Part shown: positions 22,193-34,366 of the stretch, in pieces
How the letters are laid out: each line of letters begins with the position of its first letter
Position numbering within the stretch: the first letter of the stretch is position 1
From: Cryptomeria japonica
Taxonomy: Eukaryota; Streptophyta; Pinopsida; Cupressales; Cupressaceae
Direction: 5' to 3'
Assembly: GCF_030272615.1 (NCBI RefSeq)
Contig: NC_081414.1
Location: forward strand, 809,509,069-809,573,068
DNA length: 64,000 nt
Program-made: the position numbers and the translations under genes
Notes under the pieces: model-generated
Databases searched by the model: none
Told to the model about the DNA's origin: nothing
What the model saw: the letters and a program-made list of their open reading frames with translations, nothing else

Positions 22193-23584
22193 TGTAGACA
22201 CATAAAAGTTGCACAATGAATTAAATGAATTTTATTCATTTAATTATTCTTAAATCTTTTAATTAATTAAATTAAGATTTAATTAATATACCATTCTTCT
22301 ATCTAAGCCATTTAATTATATTCATATTTAATTAAATCCCCCTTCTAACCCATTTAATTAAATTTACATTTAATTAAAATCCCCCTTCTAGCCCATTTAA
22401 TTAAATTTACATTTAATTAAAATCCCCCCACTTGCAAAATCCTACAAATGCAAGTTGCAACCACAATTGAAATAAATTAATTTTATTTTAATTAAATTCT
22501 ATTTTCCCCACCCACTTGCATTTTCCTACATCTCCCACTTGCCTCTCTAAACCCCCTTCTAGATTCTTCTAATCCCTTCTAAATTAGCCTAACCCATCTA
22601 CTAAATATTGTCACATCCCTAAGCAAAGGGAAGTCACTTCTCAAACCCTCAAAGTCTTTGAAAACCATTAAAGGCTTTATGTCTTCAACAAGTTAACCTT
22701 GAAAGTCTTCCAAACCATTAATGGTTAACTCAACCTTCTTACATGGTTAGAGATTTTTTGCCTAACTCGACCTTCATCTAGCCCAAGAGTATCATCAAGC
22801 ATTCATTGCTTTGACCATGGTTATCCCTTTAACCTTTGCACAAGAGTTTATCCTTTGGGTAAAAGCTTTATCCAATGGATAACCTTAACCTAACCTTAAC
22901 CCTTACCTCCTAGGGTAACCATGAGGTCTTCTTAAGCATTTAATGCTTCTTACATCCCCTCTCAACCAGTCTTATGTTGACAATCGTCACCATTTCATTG
23001 GTGAGAATTGTGAACATGGATTGATTAACTTTCAATCCTGGCCCTTGATAAGATTATCCAATCTTGACCATCCATTGCCCTATAAACTCTATAAATAGAG
23101 CTCATTCCTTCTTCAAAATAAAGTCTTTGTGCATCAAACTTATAGTCTCATAACATTAAGCATATTATCTCTCTTTGATAGAATAGCATGTTAGATCATT
23201 TTGATAGCATTATAATCTTAGATATATCATGTTATTAGTATCATTTTCATACTAGTTTAAGCTTCATATCAATATCTTGCATCCTATCATCATCTAGTTT
23301 CATATCAAAATCATCACTAGGATCTTGGTTGCATTCCATTTAGATCTTAGAATCATTTAAATCTCGTTCTTTAGGTTGTCATCTTAAATAATCAAGTGCT
23401 CTTCCAAGCTGAGAGCCACCTTGAATCTTGAAGATCCTTGGAGATAGAGGAACATGGAACAATTTTAAGAGTTTAGATCTATTAACTTGCTTTGTTTGGA
23501 TTTCTAACCTCTAATGCAATGTTTCATGTGTGTGTTTGAATTGTTTTCTCCTCCTACAAGTTGACACCACATTTTTGACATACA
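22193..23584 (+). repeat. 3' LTR of element A
   Basis: 1392 bp, colinear with 4151-5565. It lacks about 24 bp of the repetitive ATCATGTTA..CTTCATCTTAG block near 23232. The last ~55 bases open a frame that runs into the flanking retroposon; this is accidental. Confidence 0.9.
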
Positions 23585-23688
23585 GGTATAAGGAGTTCAT
23601 AAATATTCATTTCTTTCTCTTCTCCTTGTTGTGCCACAACATTAATAGTAGGGTGTCTCCTCCCCTTCCTCAAGGATTGATGTATGTC

Positions 23689-24264
23689 TTGTATAAGCAT
23701 GAATTTTCCAAGAGTTTGCATGGTAACTACTTGTTGGACATGAACCCTAACAATCCCAATAGCTTAGTTAAAATTGAATTTCTCAAAAGCACTCCCCACC
23801 CCCCAAAAAAACCCTCTTCTTCTGGCAAGAAAAAATGCAAAACTAGTAAAAATTCCCCTATGATAGATCATGATGTTGAACTACTCAAACTAACCATGGA
23901 GAAGTGCAATAGTTTTGTTGCTCGAATAGGCTACCCTAAGATTAGAAAGTTGAATTTTAAATCCTCTAACCCCAAGAGCCAAGTTATAGATGTTAATGAC
24001 CAAGACCGGGATTTATGTGAGGAAGAGAACAGGATGCATGGTTCTAGTAAGAAAGATTCTAGCCCAAGAGAAAGATGGTCAACTAGACTCGAGGAAAAGG
24101 ACAAAGAAAAAGAACAAGGGAAGTCTGAGAAAATTTATGATACCTCGTCAAAGGAGGAATACCTTCTAAAGGAAGAGGAGAATATAGAAGTTTTTTATTA
24201 TAAGGGAATTAGTGGACATGAGGAAAATTTTGAATATGAAGGGGGGAGAAAATGTCATTGTTGA
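23689..24264 (+). pseudogene. Lysine/glutamate-rich ORF of the split retroposon
   Basis: The frame is open from 23530, but its first ~55 bases lie in the 3' LTR of element A, so only sequence after 23589 belongs to the retroposon. The boundary here is set at an internal ATG. The product is hydrophilic: a Pro/Ser/Lys stretch (HPPKKPSSSGKKK), a middle containing LLKLTMEKCNSFVARIGYPKIRKL, and a charged Glu/Lys tail. No domain is recognised. The position between a TSD and an A-tail suggests an ORF1-type RNA-binding protein, but that is inference from context. Confidence 0.4.
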
Positions 24265-25007
24265 TTCTAATAAAGATGTTGAGGAAATTCAATCCAACTA
24301 GGATTATGATAATTATGAAGATAAAAGGGGAAGACACGGTCAAGGTGTAAATGTAGGTAATTGATGAGGACGGGAACAAGAATGAGAAACTGGTTAGTAA
24401 TCTCAAAACCCCAAGTGGCTAACATGTAGATGAGGCTCAAAGACATGGAGACTAGGGTAGATGAATTCAGGGTGGTAAAAAGCTATATGAAAAAGGCTAT
24501 CAATTCACTCACTATTATTACTAATGGCATCATGAGAAAATCTATCATGGGTCTGGTCTTGGGAAAATCCAAACTTAAGAAAAAAATGAAGAATGCAGGG
24601 AATTGAAAGGTGACTAGGGATGAAGGCAACATTTCCTCTCAAGGCAACTAGAAAATAATCTTCAAAAGTTATTGAAAAATTGAGGGCTCATCTTTGACCC
24701 CAAAGATAAGGATAAATGATGTTGTTTCTGGTTAGAAGTGGTTGGAGGCTTATTAATCTACTTTTTATTTCTAGTATTGTTGGATATAGTTTGGCTAGGA
24801 TTTTAAGACTTTTTGGATATAGTTTGGCTAGGATATAGTTGTCTACTACTATCAGTACTAGAGTTAAGTTAGTTATTATTTTGGTTAATTAAGGGATCAT
24901 GTCTTTCTAGTTTCTCTGAGTTGCTTCTTTTTGTTTATGCTTCTTATGATGCATCGAGCTTTTCTTGTATTGAGATCAAGACCATTTTCCCTACTTAATT
25001 AAGTAAA

Positions 25008-25024
25008 AACAATTGAATCAAACT
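25008..25024 (+). repeat. Right 17-bp TSD of LINE-like insertion
   Basis: Matches 4108-4124 exactly. It is preceded by an A-run at 25005-25009 and followed by the ancestral flank (CTTAAGCCAATCCAATC). Confidence 0.75.
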
Positions 25025-25470
25025 CTTAAGCCAATCCAATCTAAATATTTTTAATAGATCAAATAGTCCAAATTTTGGTGTTATTATTGGTATAAGTCAG
25101 TATCACACATCTCATCCCATTAATTCATTTTTCATCATGTGAAATGGAATATATTTTTGTAGTCATTAGGTTTCCACAATCTATGTAGTGTGTGATTTGA
25201 GCTTTCAAATGTGATAGTGTATATCTTTTTTCATCAACATTTAGAATCATACTCTATAATTCATTGTCATAATCAAAATTAAAGAAATAAAAATATATAT
25301 ACTTTCTCCTAGAATCATAGAGGAACCTATGGTTGTACTGAAAGAAAAAAAGGAAAAATCCAAATGAAAAGGAAATATGGAAAATTTCCCACATTTTCTT
25401 CCATTCCACTCTCAAATTCATTGTATTGAATTTATATGTTCTCTAAATAATGATTTCCCTGCTTCAATAG
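25025..25470 (+). repeat. Duplicated MLO downstream flank, copy 2 (right part)
   Basis: Continues the flank interrupted at 4124. It matches 1345-1700 and 52515-52880, including CCACATTTTCTTCCATTCC and a TGTTCTCTAAATAATGATTTCCCTGC block directly before the GDSL relic. Confidence 0.7.
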
Positions 25471-25985
25471 GTGATGTTGAAAGAAAAAGCAATGAAAAAA
25501 ATCCCAAAGACAGGGGAATGTGAATCTAGGTCACTTGTTCCTTATTTTCACATTTTTGGGGACTCTATTGTTGATTTTCAAAAAAATAACTATTTGGTTA
25601 CTGTTGCTAGAGATGGCATGTCTCTCTATGTTAGATATTTTGATACCCACATGCCTATTGATAGTTTCTCCAATGGCTACTCACTGTGGACTATTTGGGC
25701 AAGTTAAGTCAAGTCAAGGGGTAAAAATTTATCTTTGGCTTCTTATTTCATTTTTAGTTTCTTTGTATTTTGATATTCATTCTTGTGAGATTTGGGTTTA
25801 ACAAATTGTGTAGAGGTGAATTATTTAATTCCTATGTGTGTCATACAAATTTTTTCATCTGTTCATGGAGCTATCATTTGTGCTCACATATCTTGGATTG
25901 GGGGGACTAATGGAGAATATGTAGGGAGTTAATTTTGCATCTATAGGAACAAGGGTTAAATTATATTCCAATGGAATTGATCTTC
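25471..25985 (+). pseudogene. GDSL esterase/lipase relic, copy 1 (first exons)
   Basis: GDSL esterases are secreted Ser hydrolases with the catalytic Ser in an N-terminal FGDS block. Here exon 1 (25471 to about 25697) encodes LVPYFHIFGDSIVDFQKNNYL, then RYFDTHMPID and FSNGYSL, the family's block I and the RPTGRFSNG-like stretch in decayed form. After a ~150-bp intron-like gap, 25856-25985 matches the second exon of the relic at 53.2 kb (VLTYLGLGG.. and VNFASIGT..), but in shifted frames with a TAG. No later exons or catalytic Asp/His are present. The start and second-exon borders are estimates. Confidence 0.7.
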
Positions 25986-27764
25986 TTAAGTAAGAAAACC
26001 AGAGTCATGGAAAAAGGAGTACCAAGGAAGTGAAATAAACTTAACCTTGATTCTAATACCAATGACAAGTTTTCCCCTACCTCTCAACACCCCATGCCCT
26101 ATTTTCATGGCATTTGTCTAGCTCTTAGAGGGCCATAATGAGTATAGCAAATGTTGACAAGCTCACTGTTGTCACAAGGATTGTGTCATGTTTCTATATT
26201 GGGAGCTCAGTGATCTTGTGAAACATGTAAAGATATCCAATCCTATGGGTTGCCTAATTTGAAGATCAATCTAGAGAGCGAGTTGGTTCTCCTAATTGAT
26301 ACCTCCTAAAACTAAATTCTTGATGGGAAAAAGGATAAAAAGACTTCTTGAAATGAAAACCCATCCTAGGAGGTGATGCACCAAATGATTAATTGAAATT
26401 TGCAACTTGTTTAACTCATAATACATTTCAGCAAATAGTAAATATTTAACAATTTAACTAAACATGTGATGCATAAGTATTTCTTAGAAAGGGCTAAACA
26501 TAATGCTTTCTTAAAGGAAAACCAATTGGTTTTCACAACTACAAACCATCAAAATCAACAAATCAACTAACACAATATAAGACCTGCATCTACCATGTAT
26601 CTTCTTACATCAAATTTTGATTGAATGAGACAAATTAGAGGACTTACATAAATCACAAAAACTCATCAAATCATTCATCCATAACATAATACAAGAAGTA
26701 TTGAGAAGGAAGTTACTACTATTTTATTGAAAAATAAAGGAATTGTTGTTACTATAAAACTCATAAAATGAGTCACAATGTGTTAGGATTGTTTTAGGTA
26801 GGTATTCTCATTTTGATTATTTTGGTCTTTCCTCGTTGTTTTTTAAATTTTGTCTAAGGTTGCTTTTCCTTAAAGGGTTTATTTTTCAAGTCATGAGTTT
26901 ATTGAAAATCCTTGTGACCCTTGTCGCGATAAGTGATGGTCTTCTCGTGTCCTAGGTGGATAAGGTTTTATTTTTCCCCCGCATGTAGGTTTGAAGGGTT
27001 TGTAATTGATCGTGTGCTTGAATTAATATGAGGTGGGTCCCGACCAGTAGAAAATATTGTGTTGGCACTGAGTTGTTTTCTCATGTGGCGGACAAGATGT
27101 ATCAAAGTTGCTACTCGGAAGTCGGTGGAATCTTAATTTTTCCTTGGCGGAGTCCCAAGTCAAATGAGCCACAAAAATGTTTCTCAGAATTCAATGAGCA
27201 TTGTGTCTTGTGTTCAACAAGTGCCCAGAAGGAATTTTATAATTTCAACTAGAGATTACTCAGCACTCGGTGAATGAATTGTCCTTACTTTGATGAGTCT
27301 CGAGGGGAATGCAAATGAGTTGGCGACTTAAAAGATCCAGCATGCCAATGTGGGCCTCATTGGGGTATTTTTAATGATCTTGATGAATGACAAGATATTT
27401 TAAAAAGGAAGTGATGTGATAAGTGATGTGACTGACAATTTCCTTGGGAGTGGTTATTTGAATTTCACCACCTACCATTGATTTTTTGAGATCAACGATG
27501 CACATTTAAACCTATGTAAAAGCCCATTTGCACCATTATTATTCACACAAACGTAATTTATGGAAAAAGGATGGTTTGTTTGAGTTTAGAACAATTTTGG
27601 TCACAAATTGCTGCTAAGGCCTGGTGCGGAGTTGAGAAATCAAGTTGTGAAGGTGTCCAGGCAGTCATAAAATCAGAAAGCACAAGCAAAATTGAGTAAG
27701 TTTTGCTACTTACCTCTGTAATTTCCTTCAAAGAAATTGACCTAAGAATTAATTGTAACCCTAA
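25986..27764. other. Unassigned DNA
   Basis: No gene supported. 26020-26370 and 26940-27260 look like old degraded retroelement sequence (broken frames, GTGGGTCCCGACC), but I cannot classify them. A 74-codon frame at 27028-27252 has no recognisable motif. Confidence 0.4.
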
Positions 27765-28364
27765 TTGAAATATTATCAACCTAGGGTAATTTTAGGACAA
27801 GTTGAAATGTCTACCTCTTTGAAAGCTTTACAGTCCATGGAACCCAAGGCTACAAGACAAAAGAAAGATAAAATCTTCCATGATGACTTAATTGCTCAAT
27901 TACCTGGCTCATCCTATAGACCTAAAATAGGGGCAAGTGTTGTGAGGTTTTTCGACAAACAATTTGATTCTAGGGAGAACTATTTTAGAGTCAAAGGGCA
28001 TCATATCCTCAAATGATTTTATATGAAATCAGAATCTACAATTCTCGAGTGCAACCCACAGAGATTAGGATTTGCTAGATTAGTCGTTCCAAATGTTTTT
28101 CTCAATATAGACTTGATTAAAGCTCTAGAAAAATGTTTTAATATTGAAGGAAAATACATTAGATCCATGAATGGGAGATTGTTAAACATTAACAGAGATA
28201 CAATATTGGAGGTGTTTGGCTTAGAGGACTGTAGGGATTGTAACATAGAGATTAATTTGGAAAACCTCAAGGCCGAATTTGATGCCATAGAGGAATTTTT
28301 TAGAAGGAAATGGTTGACCCCAAAGATAAGGATAAATGATTGGGATAGTCTATTGGTTGTTTAA
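27765..28364 (+). pseudogene. Unknown ORF with one in-frame stop, upstream of a copia-type LTR
   Basis: One frame runs 27765-28364 with a single TGA at 28014-28016; the first ATG is 27809. The product would start MSTSLKALQSMEPKATR and is soluble and charged, with FARLVVPNVFLNIDLIKALEKC and a closing RINDWDSLLVV. The phrase SMNGRLLNINRDTILEVFGLED recalls uncharacterised plant retroelement ORFs in which a short recognition segment precedes 'I.EVF.L', but I cannot name a family. It ends 30 bases before a probable LTR (28395), so it may belong to a degenerate element. Confidence 0.4.
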
Positions 28365-28394
28365 GGTAGGTCACTTTGTAATTCTAGCCTACAG

Positions 28395-29260
28395 TGTTGA
28401 TTCTGGTGCATGATTCTTGGTCTGATATCTAGTGATTCTGGAAGAACAAAGCTTTTGTGTAAAAATGTTGGGGAACGTGTGTTGTGGAACTATAGGGATT
28501 ATTTCGATGATTTATGTTGTGTTTGAGGAGTTTGTGTCATTGTGTGTGAAGCTTGTGATCATATGCTTTGGTTTTGGAATATGAATTTGTAGTGGATTGA
28601 GCCAACATGAGACTATACATTTCATATTTTACATTTTTGTGAATTCGACCTATTGGAGATCTATTTTGGTGGTGCGGATATATAAGATAGACTTGGGTGA
28701 TCATTTTGGTATGAATGTATGTGTGCAAAATTGTTTTGGGAGCGATTGAGCATAGTTTCATGTGCGCATCTTGAGTTTTGATGATCTAGTATTTGGCAGC
28801 AGAGCATATTTTCATATCAGTGGTAGGAGATCATTTTGAGCTTAACCAGAACTTATTTCTAGCATCTATAGATGTTATATTCTAATTCAAACATTGTATT
28901 TTTCTTTATATCTCAGTTGTAGGACAATGAGTCCTCTGGGGTAGCATTCCTATTTTGTATTTGAGAAGTGAGCTCTAGGCAGTATGCTTGAATGCAAGTG
29001 CATTCCATTTTTGTAATATTGTTCTACTACTGGTTATAGTATAATAATATTGTGGGTTCAAATCCCACCGTGGTTTTTCCCTTTCCTAGTTTCCACGTAA
29101 AAATTCTAGTGATATGGTCGTGTTGTTATTTGCTTTGTGTTTCTGCATTATAGTTTCTATCTTTTGCATCCTATGGTTTAAGAGTCAGTTTAATAAACTA
29201 ATAAATTGTAGAAGACTTATTCAACCCCCCCCCCCCTCTCAGTGTTCATTGATTCCAACA
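28395..29260 (+). repeat. Copia-type LTR
   Basis: Begins TGTTGATTCTGG and ends GATTCCAACA, so TGTTG/CAACA ends are inverted. Two bases later comes an initiator-Met-type PBS, which fixes the right border and the plus orientation. It holds the GTGGTTTTTCCC..TTTCCACGT block common near the end of plant copia LTRs and a C-run at 29226-29236. The left border is inferred from the end symmetry. No second LTR is seen. Confidence 0.65.
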
Positions 29261-29262
29261 AG

Positions 29263-29274
29263 TGGTATCATAGC
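29263..29274 (+). promoter_or_regulatory. Primer-binding site, tRNA-iMet type
   Basis: TGGTATCATAGC differs from the usual plant copia PBS TGGTATCAGAGC at one base. No copia coding follows; the interior breaks off by about 29420. Confidence 0.75.
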
Positions 29275-29484
29275 TTGGTCACAGGTTCAAACCCCTCACT
29301 TGTGTTTGGGGGATTGTTGCATGGTGTGCGCCCTTGGTCTCCTTGTGTTATGCAACATAGCACTCAGGTTTGTGACATGGCTTAACCACCTCATGTGGAT
29401 TCTATAAGTCTAGTAGTTGTATCGGGCATTGATAGGTCAATCTTTTGGTGCAATAGAAACCTCACTTGTAACACTTCCCTCTCC

Positions 29485-29632
29485 ATACTCTCTCTCTAAC
29501 TGCTTATATCTATCTACCCTCCCTCTCTTTAAATACCTCTCCTTCCCTCCCTCACTCCAACTCTCCTCTCCAATTTTGTCTATCTCACCTCTCTCTATCT
29601 CTCGTCCCTCTCCACCTCTCTCTATCTATTTC

Positions 29633-29676
<44 letters not shown>

Positions 29677-30090
29677 ATATATATACAGAACCTCTATTTC
29701 TATATTTTCCTCTATCTCTTGAACCTTCCCTTGCCACTTCTATGAATCTCACATCTCTCCCCGCTCTCTTCTTTACCCCTTTCTCAACCTACATCTCTCT
29801 CCCTCCTTGTCCATTTCTCTACCTCTCTCTCTCATTTTCTCTCCACTTATCTATATCTACCTACCTCTCCTGCACTCTCCTCGTACTCTATTTATTTAAA
29901 TACTTAGATATATATATACATATATATAGAGAGAGAGAGAGAGGTGGAGAGGGAAGGAGAGAGATAGAGAGGTGAGATAGACAGAAGTGGAGGGTAGATT
30001 TGTAGCGAGGGAGGGAAGGATAGGTATTCAAAGAGAGGGAGGGTAGATAGAGACAAATAGTTAGAGAGAGAGTACGGAGACAAGAGGAGA
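29485..30090. repeat. Large pyrimidine/purine inverted repeat
   Basis: Left arm about 29487-29690 is C/T-rich; right arm about 29924-30085 is A/G-rich. They are true reverse complements beyond simple repeats: TACTCTCTCTCTAACT, CTATCTACCCTCCCTCTCTT, AAATACCTCTCCTTCCCTCC and CTATCTCACCTCTCT on the left each have a counterpart in order on the right. The ~230-bp centre contains (TA)n. Confidence 0.8.
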
Positions 30091-30775
<685 letters not shown>

Positions 30776-30896
30776 ATGATAGAAGCCCACTGATTACTGA
30801 AATTTGACTGTCTTAGAAATTATAAGCTCTCCTAAAATCTAAAAACTGCATTATGACTCCTATAGATCTGAAATCACTCTCAAACATCCTGCCAGT

Positions 30897-30949
30897 ATAT
30901 ACATAAAATATAACTTAAAGTATACTTAAATGTTATATTTTATGTATAT
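30897..30949. repeat. Fold-back F2, near-perfect 53-bp palindrome
   Basis: ATATACATAAAATATAAC..GTTATATTTTATGTATAT, with centre AGTATACT. Arms pair with about two mismatches and no loop to speak of. The arm core AATATAACATTTAAGTATA is shared with the fold-backs at 5957, 55059 and 60953. Confidence 0.85.
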
Positions 30950-31309
30950 TTCTTGATAAAGGAAAACTAAACGAAGGCCAAATGAATTAGCATCTAAGGC
31001 CATGTTCCTTTTCTAACTTAATGTAAGCAAAATGCGTACATGTTTTGTTTGCTCACCATAACACGTATGTGTTATAACATGTACATTTTTTTTTCACATA
31101 AAAGTGCATATGTGTGTTAATTTTAAATAACACGTACGCATTTTTAATTCAAAGAACACATACATGTTTTGGCTCAAATTCCCCAAGCCTTAACACGTGT
31201 ACACGGTTTTTAAATTTATCCAAAACAAGCATGTGTTTCGTCTGTTTTAGGCTTTTTTTTTCTAGTGGCCACCTTTTTGTTCACCGTTTCGTGCGCATAC
31301 CCTGAGGTC

Positions 31310-32229
31310 ATCTTTATTAAAGATCTCATCTACTCTTGGAGGTAGGAATCCTTATGCAAACATATCTTCCTCCTTTGTCAATCATGCATCCCTCAAAAGG
31401 ATTTGTTTACACTTGTTGCAAGATATCCCTTTTACAACTATATCTTCCTTGCCTCACAAGATTTATTCTCTCTTTGGCTTGGATGGCATGACTATTGTTG
31501 GCTAAAGGATATCTCCTTAGCCTAGTTTTATTTTCAACTATCAACTATCAATTTGGGATTTTTTCATCCTCAAGCTTAATCCTCATTTTATCTATCATTT
31601 ATTGGATTATTGTATCCTCAAGCTTAATCCTTATTATATCTACCAATTATGGGATTGTTGCATACTCAAATTTCATCCCTATTTTATCTAATCAATTTGG
31701 TATTGTTGCATACTCATGTTTTATCCCTATTTTTTTTATCAATTCAAATTATTGTGTTCTCATGTTTCATTCCTGAAACCAAACATCTTCATAGATCACC
31801 TAGCATAACACACTTTGCTAGCTCATGGAATCCAGGTTTCTTCTTTATCTCCCGTCAACCTATAGCATAACACACTTTGCCAATGTTGTACCATGGTCTC
31901 TTCTCCTAGTGTGTGTCCTTTTTTTTTCTATAAGTCCACTTGTGCTCTTGCAATAACATGACAAGAATGATATTAGTGGTTGAGACATTTTCATTATCGA
32001 GGTTTCTTCAACTGGTTGAATTTGGAACCTTTTGTAATAGTACTAATAGTGTTTTGAAGTTTATTTGAATGGATTGATAGGATCTTATGCTTGGAGGCTT
32101 GATAACCCTTCAAATTTAGTGTTCTCTTATCCCTATCTTTTCCTTCTCTCAGATTCTCTATCTCTTCATCTTCTTTACCAAGAGTATGATTGTAAGATCA
32201 TACTCCACTAAAGTGGGGGCTAAATATAA
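31310..32229 (+). mobile_element. 3' interior of an old LTR element (D)
   Basis: Degraded. 31530-31750 contains about five ~50-bp repeats (TTATCTA..AATT..GGATTRTTGCATACTC). A polypurine tract, AAAGTGGGGGCTAAA, lies at 32210-32224, identical to that of element B. No coding region recognised. Confidence 0.5.
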
Positions 32230-32471
32230 TGTCGTAAATTATACACCTTTATTAGTGTCTCCAATTTCACACTCTCCTAGCACTCATTTTCATACTTCAC
32301 ATTCCTCTATGCATTATAGGACCTTTATAGTAATTAATTAATAATTAATTTAATATTGTGAGTCTTATTCCACTTTATTACATCGTCACACTAATATTTG
32401 GGCCCTTAGAACTAGGTGTGACCTTTATCTTTTATTATCATAATTTTGTTAGGTCCCAGAGACAATTGAGA

Positions 32472-32498
32472 GGGGGGGGGGGGGGGGGGGGGGGGGGG
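32472..32498 (+). repeat. 27-base G homopolymer
   Basis: Uninterrupted G-run within the solo LTR. The exact length may be affected by sequencing. Confidence 0.9.
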
Positions 32499-34366
32499 TG
32501 AATTAGTTGTCCAATAAATTCAACCAAAATTAACTTAACCAAAAATTAATGCTTAATACTAGTAAACTAAACTTTATGCTGGTAGACAGTCTTAATAGTT
32601 AATTGCAGTACTTGTAAAGATTAATGCATGAAACAGAAAGACAATAACATCCACAACACATAACACAAATATTTGTATGTGGAAACCCTGTAAGGGGAAA
32701 AACCACGATGGGAAGCCTTACCCACGATCAAATGATACTATTGCAGATAGTATATGTGTACAATATGGATTCTGCACATGCAGAAAGGCTAGTTGCCTAG
32801 AGCTCACTACTCAATCACAAAATGAGAGTCACACTGACTACAATTGGATGGTTAAATCCAATGATAATGTACTGCACAAAATAGCATCTTCATATGCTGG
32901 ATTCAGTACCGATTTAGTTCTGATTGTCTTCACAAAATCCTTTGATGCAGAGCATCATGTAAAACCAATCATAACTCTAGGATCATGTTGATCCATATAT
33001 ATTTTTACCATTATAACAATTCATTAGAGGCATATTCCATCATACTTCAACAATCAATCAATCAAGAAAACACAAACTTGATCCAAGTATCAAATTTGCC
33101 AACTTGCTGTCCATTTGGATAGACCTGTACACAGAGGTATATAAATATCTAACCAGGTATAAAACCCTCAATCCCTTCGGTCAGAACCTTACTATCTTCC
33201 TTAAAAACAACATATCCCAAATTTAGACAAATCCAACGGTTAGATTAAAAGTTATGGTCTTTTCACTGAGACCCATTTTTGCTGTCCCCAAATAAGACAT
33301 GTGCATGCCCAGTCCGTCTAGGGCATCAAATATCTTTCATAAAAAAAAACCAAATGATTCCAAAATAATATAAAATGAAATATTTATGGATCTAGTTTCA
33401 TAATATGTAATCCATTAAATTTTCAAATGGTTAAATCATTAGATAATCACAAACCCTTGTCTGCAACTCCATTCAAAATAGTTTAAAAACAATTTTCACC
33501 AAAATCTTCATAACTTACACAAATATGCATAAAAATGACTCAGACCAAAATGAAATGAAAGGTGATTCATATATATTTCCAATGAATCTATTTTTAGGTC
33601 ATAACTCTTCCCAATGAGTCCGTACCAAATGCTGCAACATGACTATTCTCAGGAAATCTTAAATCTGCAAATAACCACTTTCACCAAAACTTTCATAACT
33701 TATTTATTTATTCATTAAACTGCACCAAACCAAAAGAATGAGAAAGAGGATTCATTTCACTATCTAACCATTATAAATATATAGGGTTTCCAGGGCATAC
33801 ATGGTCGTACAAGGCCTAGAAACAACAACTTAACACAAAAACACCAATCAAAATGCAAGTTTTAAACACACCAGTTTGTTCTAAAACTTTATCCTCCTTC
33901 TCTATTCTTCCAATAATGATTTGGTTCGACCAATACAACATATTTATAGACTCTTTGGTAGTTATAAACCATCCAACTACCTTTATGACCCTTCATCTTC
34001 CCTTTTACAACTTTATGTGCAATTTTTGCACTTTTACATTTTTGCAAATGTTGCACTTTTGCAATTTTCTTGCAACTTTGACACTTTTTCCTAATGACTC
34101 CCCAAATTGTAAAAACTCTTATATACTATTTGACATATTTTACGTTGATTTTACCCTTCCATGGGTTATTTCAACAATCTTGACCTTATAGACCAAACTG
34201 GGACCTAAAGAACAACTTTTAACAACTTTATGCAAATAATTACAATAATTGATCTTGTCTTTACAAATGGATTCATCATGAATCAATGCATCATAAAAAT
34301 GATCAAAATGACTTAAAATATCACTTTTCTCCTGGTGACCTCATGTTCTTGGGTGCTCCTGCACCA

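Larger units (their letters stand above)
4151..23584 (+). mobile_element. LTR element A, complete, non-autonomous (LARD-like), interrupted by element B
   Basis: Two LTRs (4151-5565 and 22193-23584) begin TGTAGACAC and end GACATACA, flanked by TSD GGTAT (4146-4150 and 23585-23589). A PBS follows the left LTR and a polypurine tract precedes the right one, so the element reads plus. Without element B the interior is about 8.3 kb. It contains short-motif tandem arrays and one 188-codon frame, with no gag, protease, reverse transcriptase, RNase H or integrase motif that I can see. It therefore fits the large retrotransposon derivative class and must be moved in trans. The LTRs differ at roughly 2-2.5 percent of positions by eye, plus a ~24-bp deletion in the right LTR. 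Confidence 0.9.
4125..25007 (+). mobile_element. LINE-like retroposon split by element A
   Basis: The element itself is 4125-4150 plus 23590-25007, about 1.45 kb; the rest is element A. It ends in an A-run and is bounded by a 17-bp TSD. It carries a 5' frame at 23530-24264 and then frame-broken sequence. No endonuclease or reverse transcriptase is visible, so it is either a 5'-truncated copy or an ORF1-only element like those at 41.8 and 44.3 kb. Confidence 0.6.

Noticed and set aside
21698-22219. 173-codon ORF
   Set aside because: Spans the 46-49 bp tandem repeat and runs into the polypurine tract and 3' LTR of element A.
23530-23688. N-terminal part of the ORF at 23530-24264
   Set aside because: Its first bases are the end of the 3' LTR of element A; the join to the retroposon ORF is accidental.
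29050-29080. tRNA-like T-arm (GTGGGTTCAAATCCCAC)
   Set aside because: No anticodon or acceptor arms around it. It belongs to the conserved end region of a copia-type LTR that precedes a tRNA-iMet PBS.
33853-34191. 112-codon ORF repeated at 35758-36096
   Set aside because: The same segment in the two LTRs of the small element; no codon preference and no motif.
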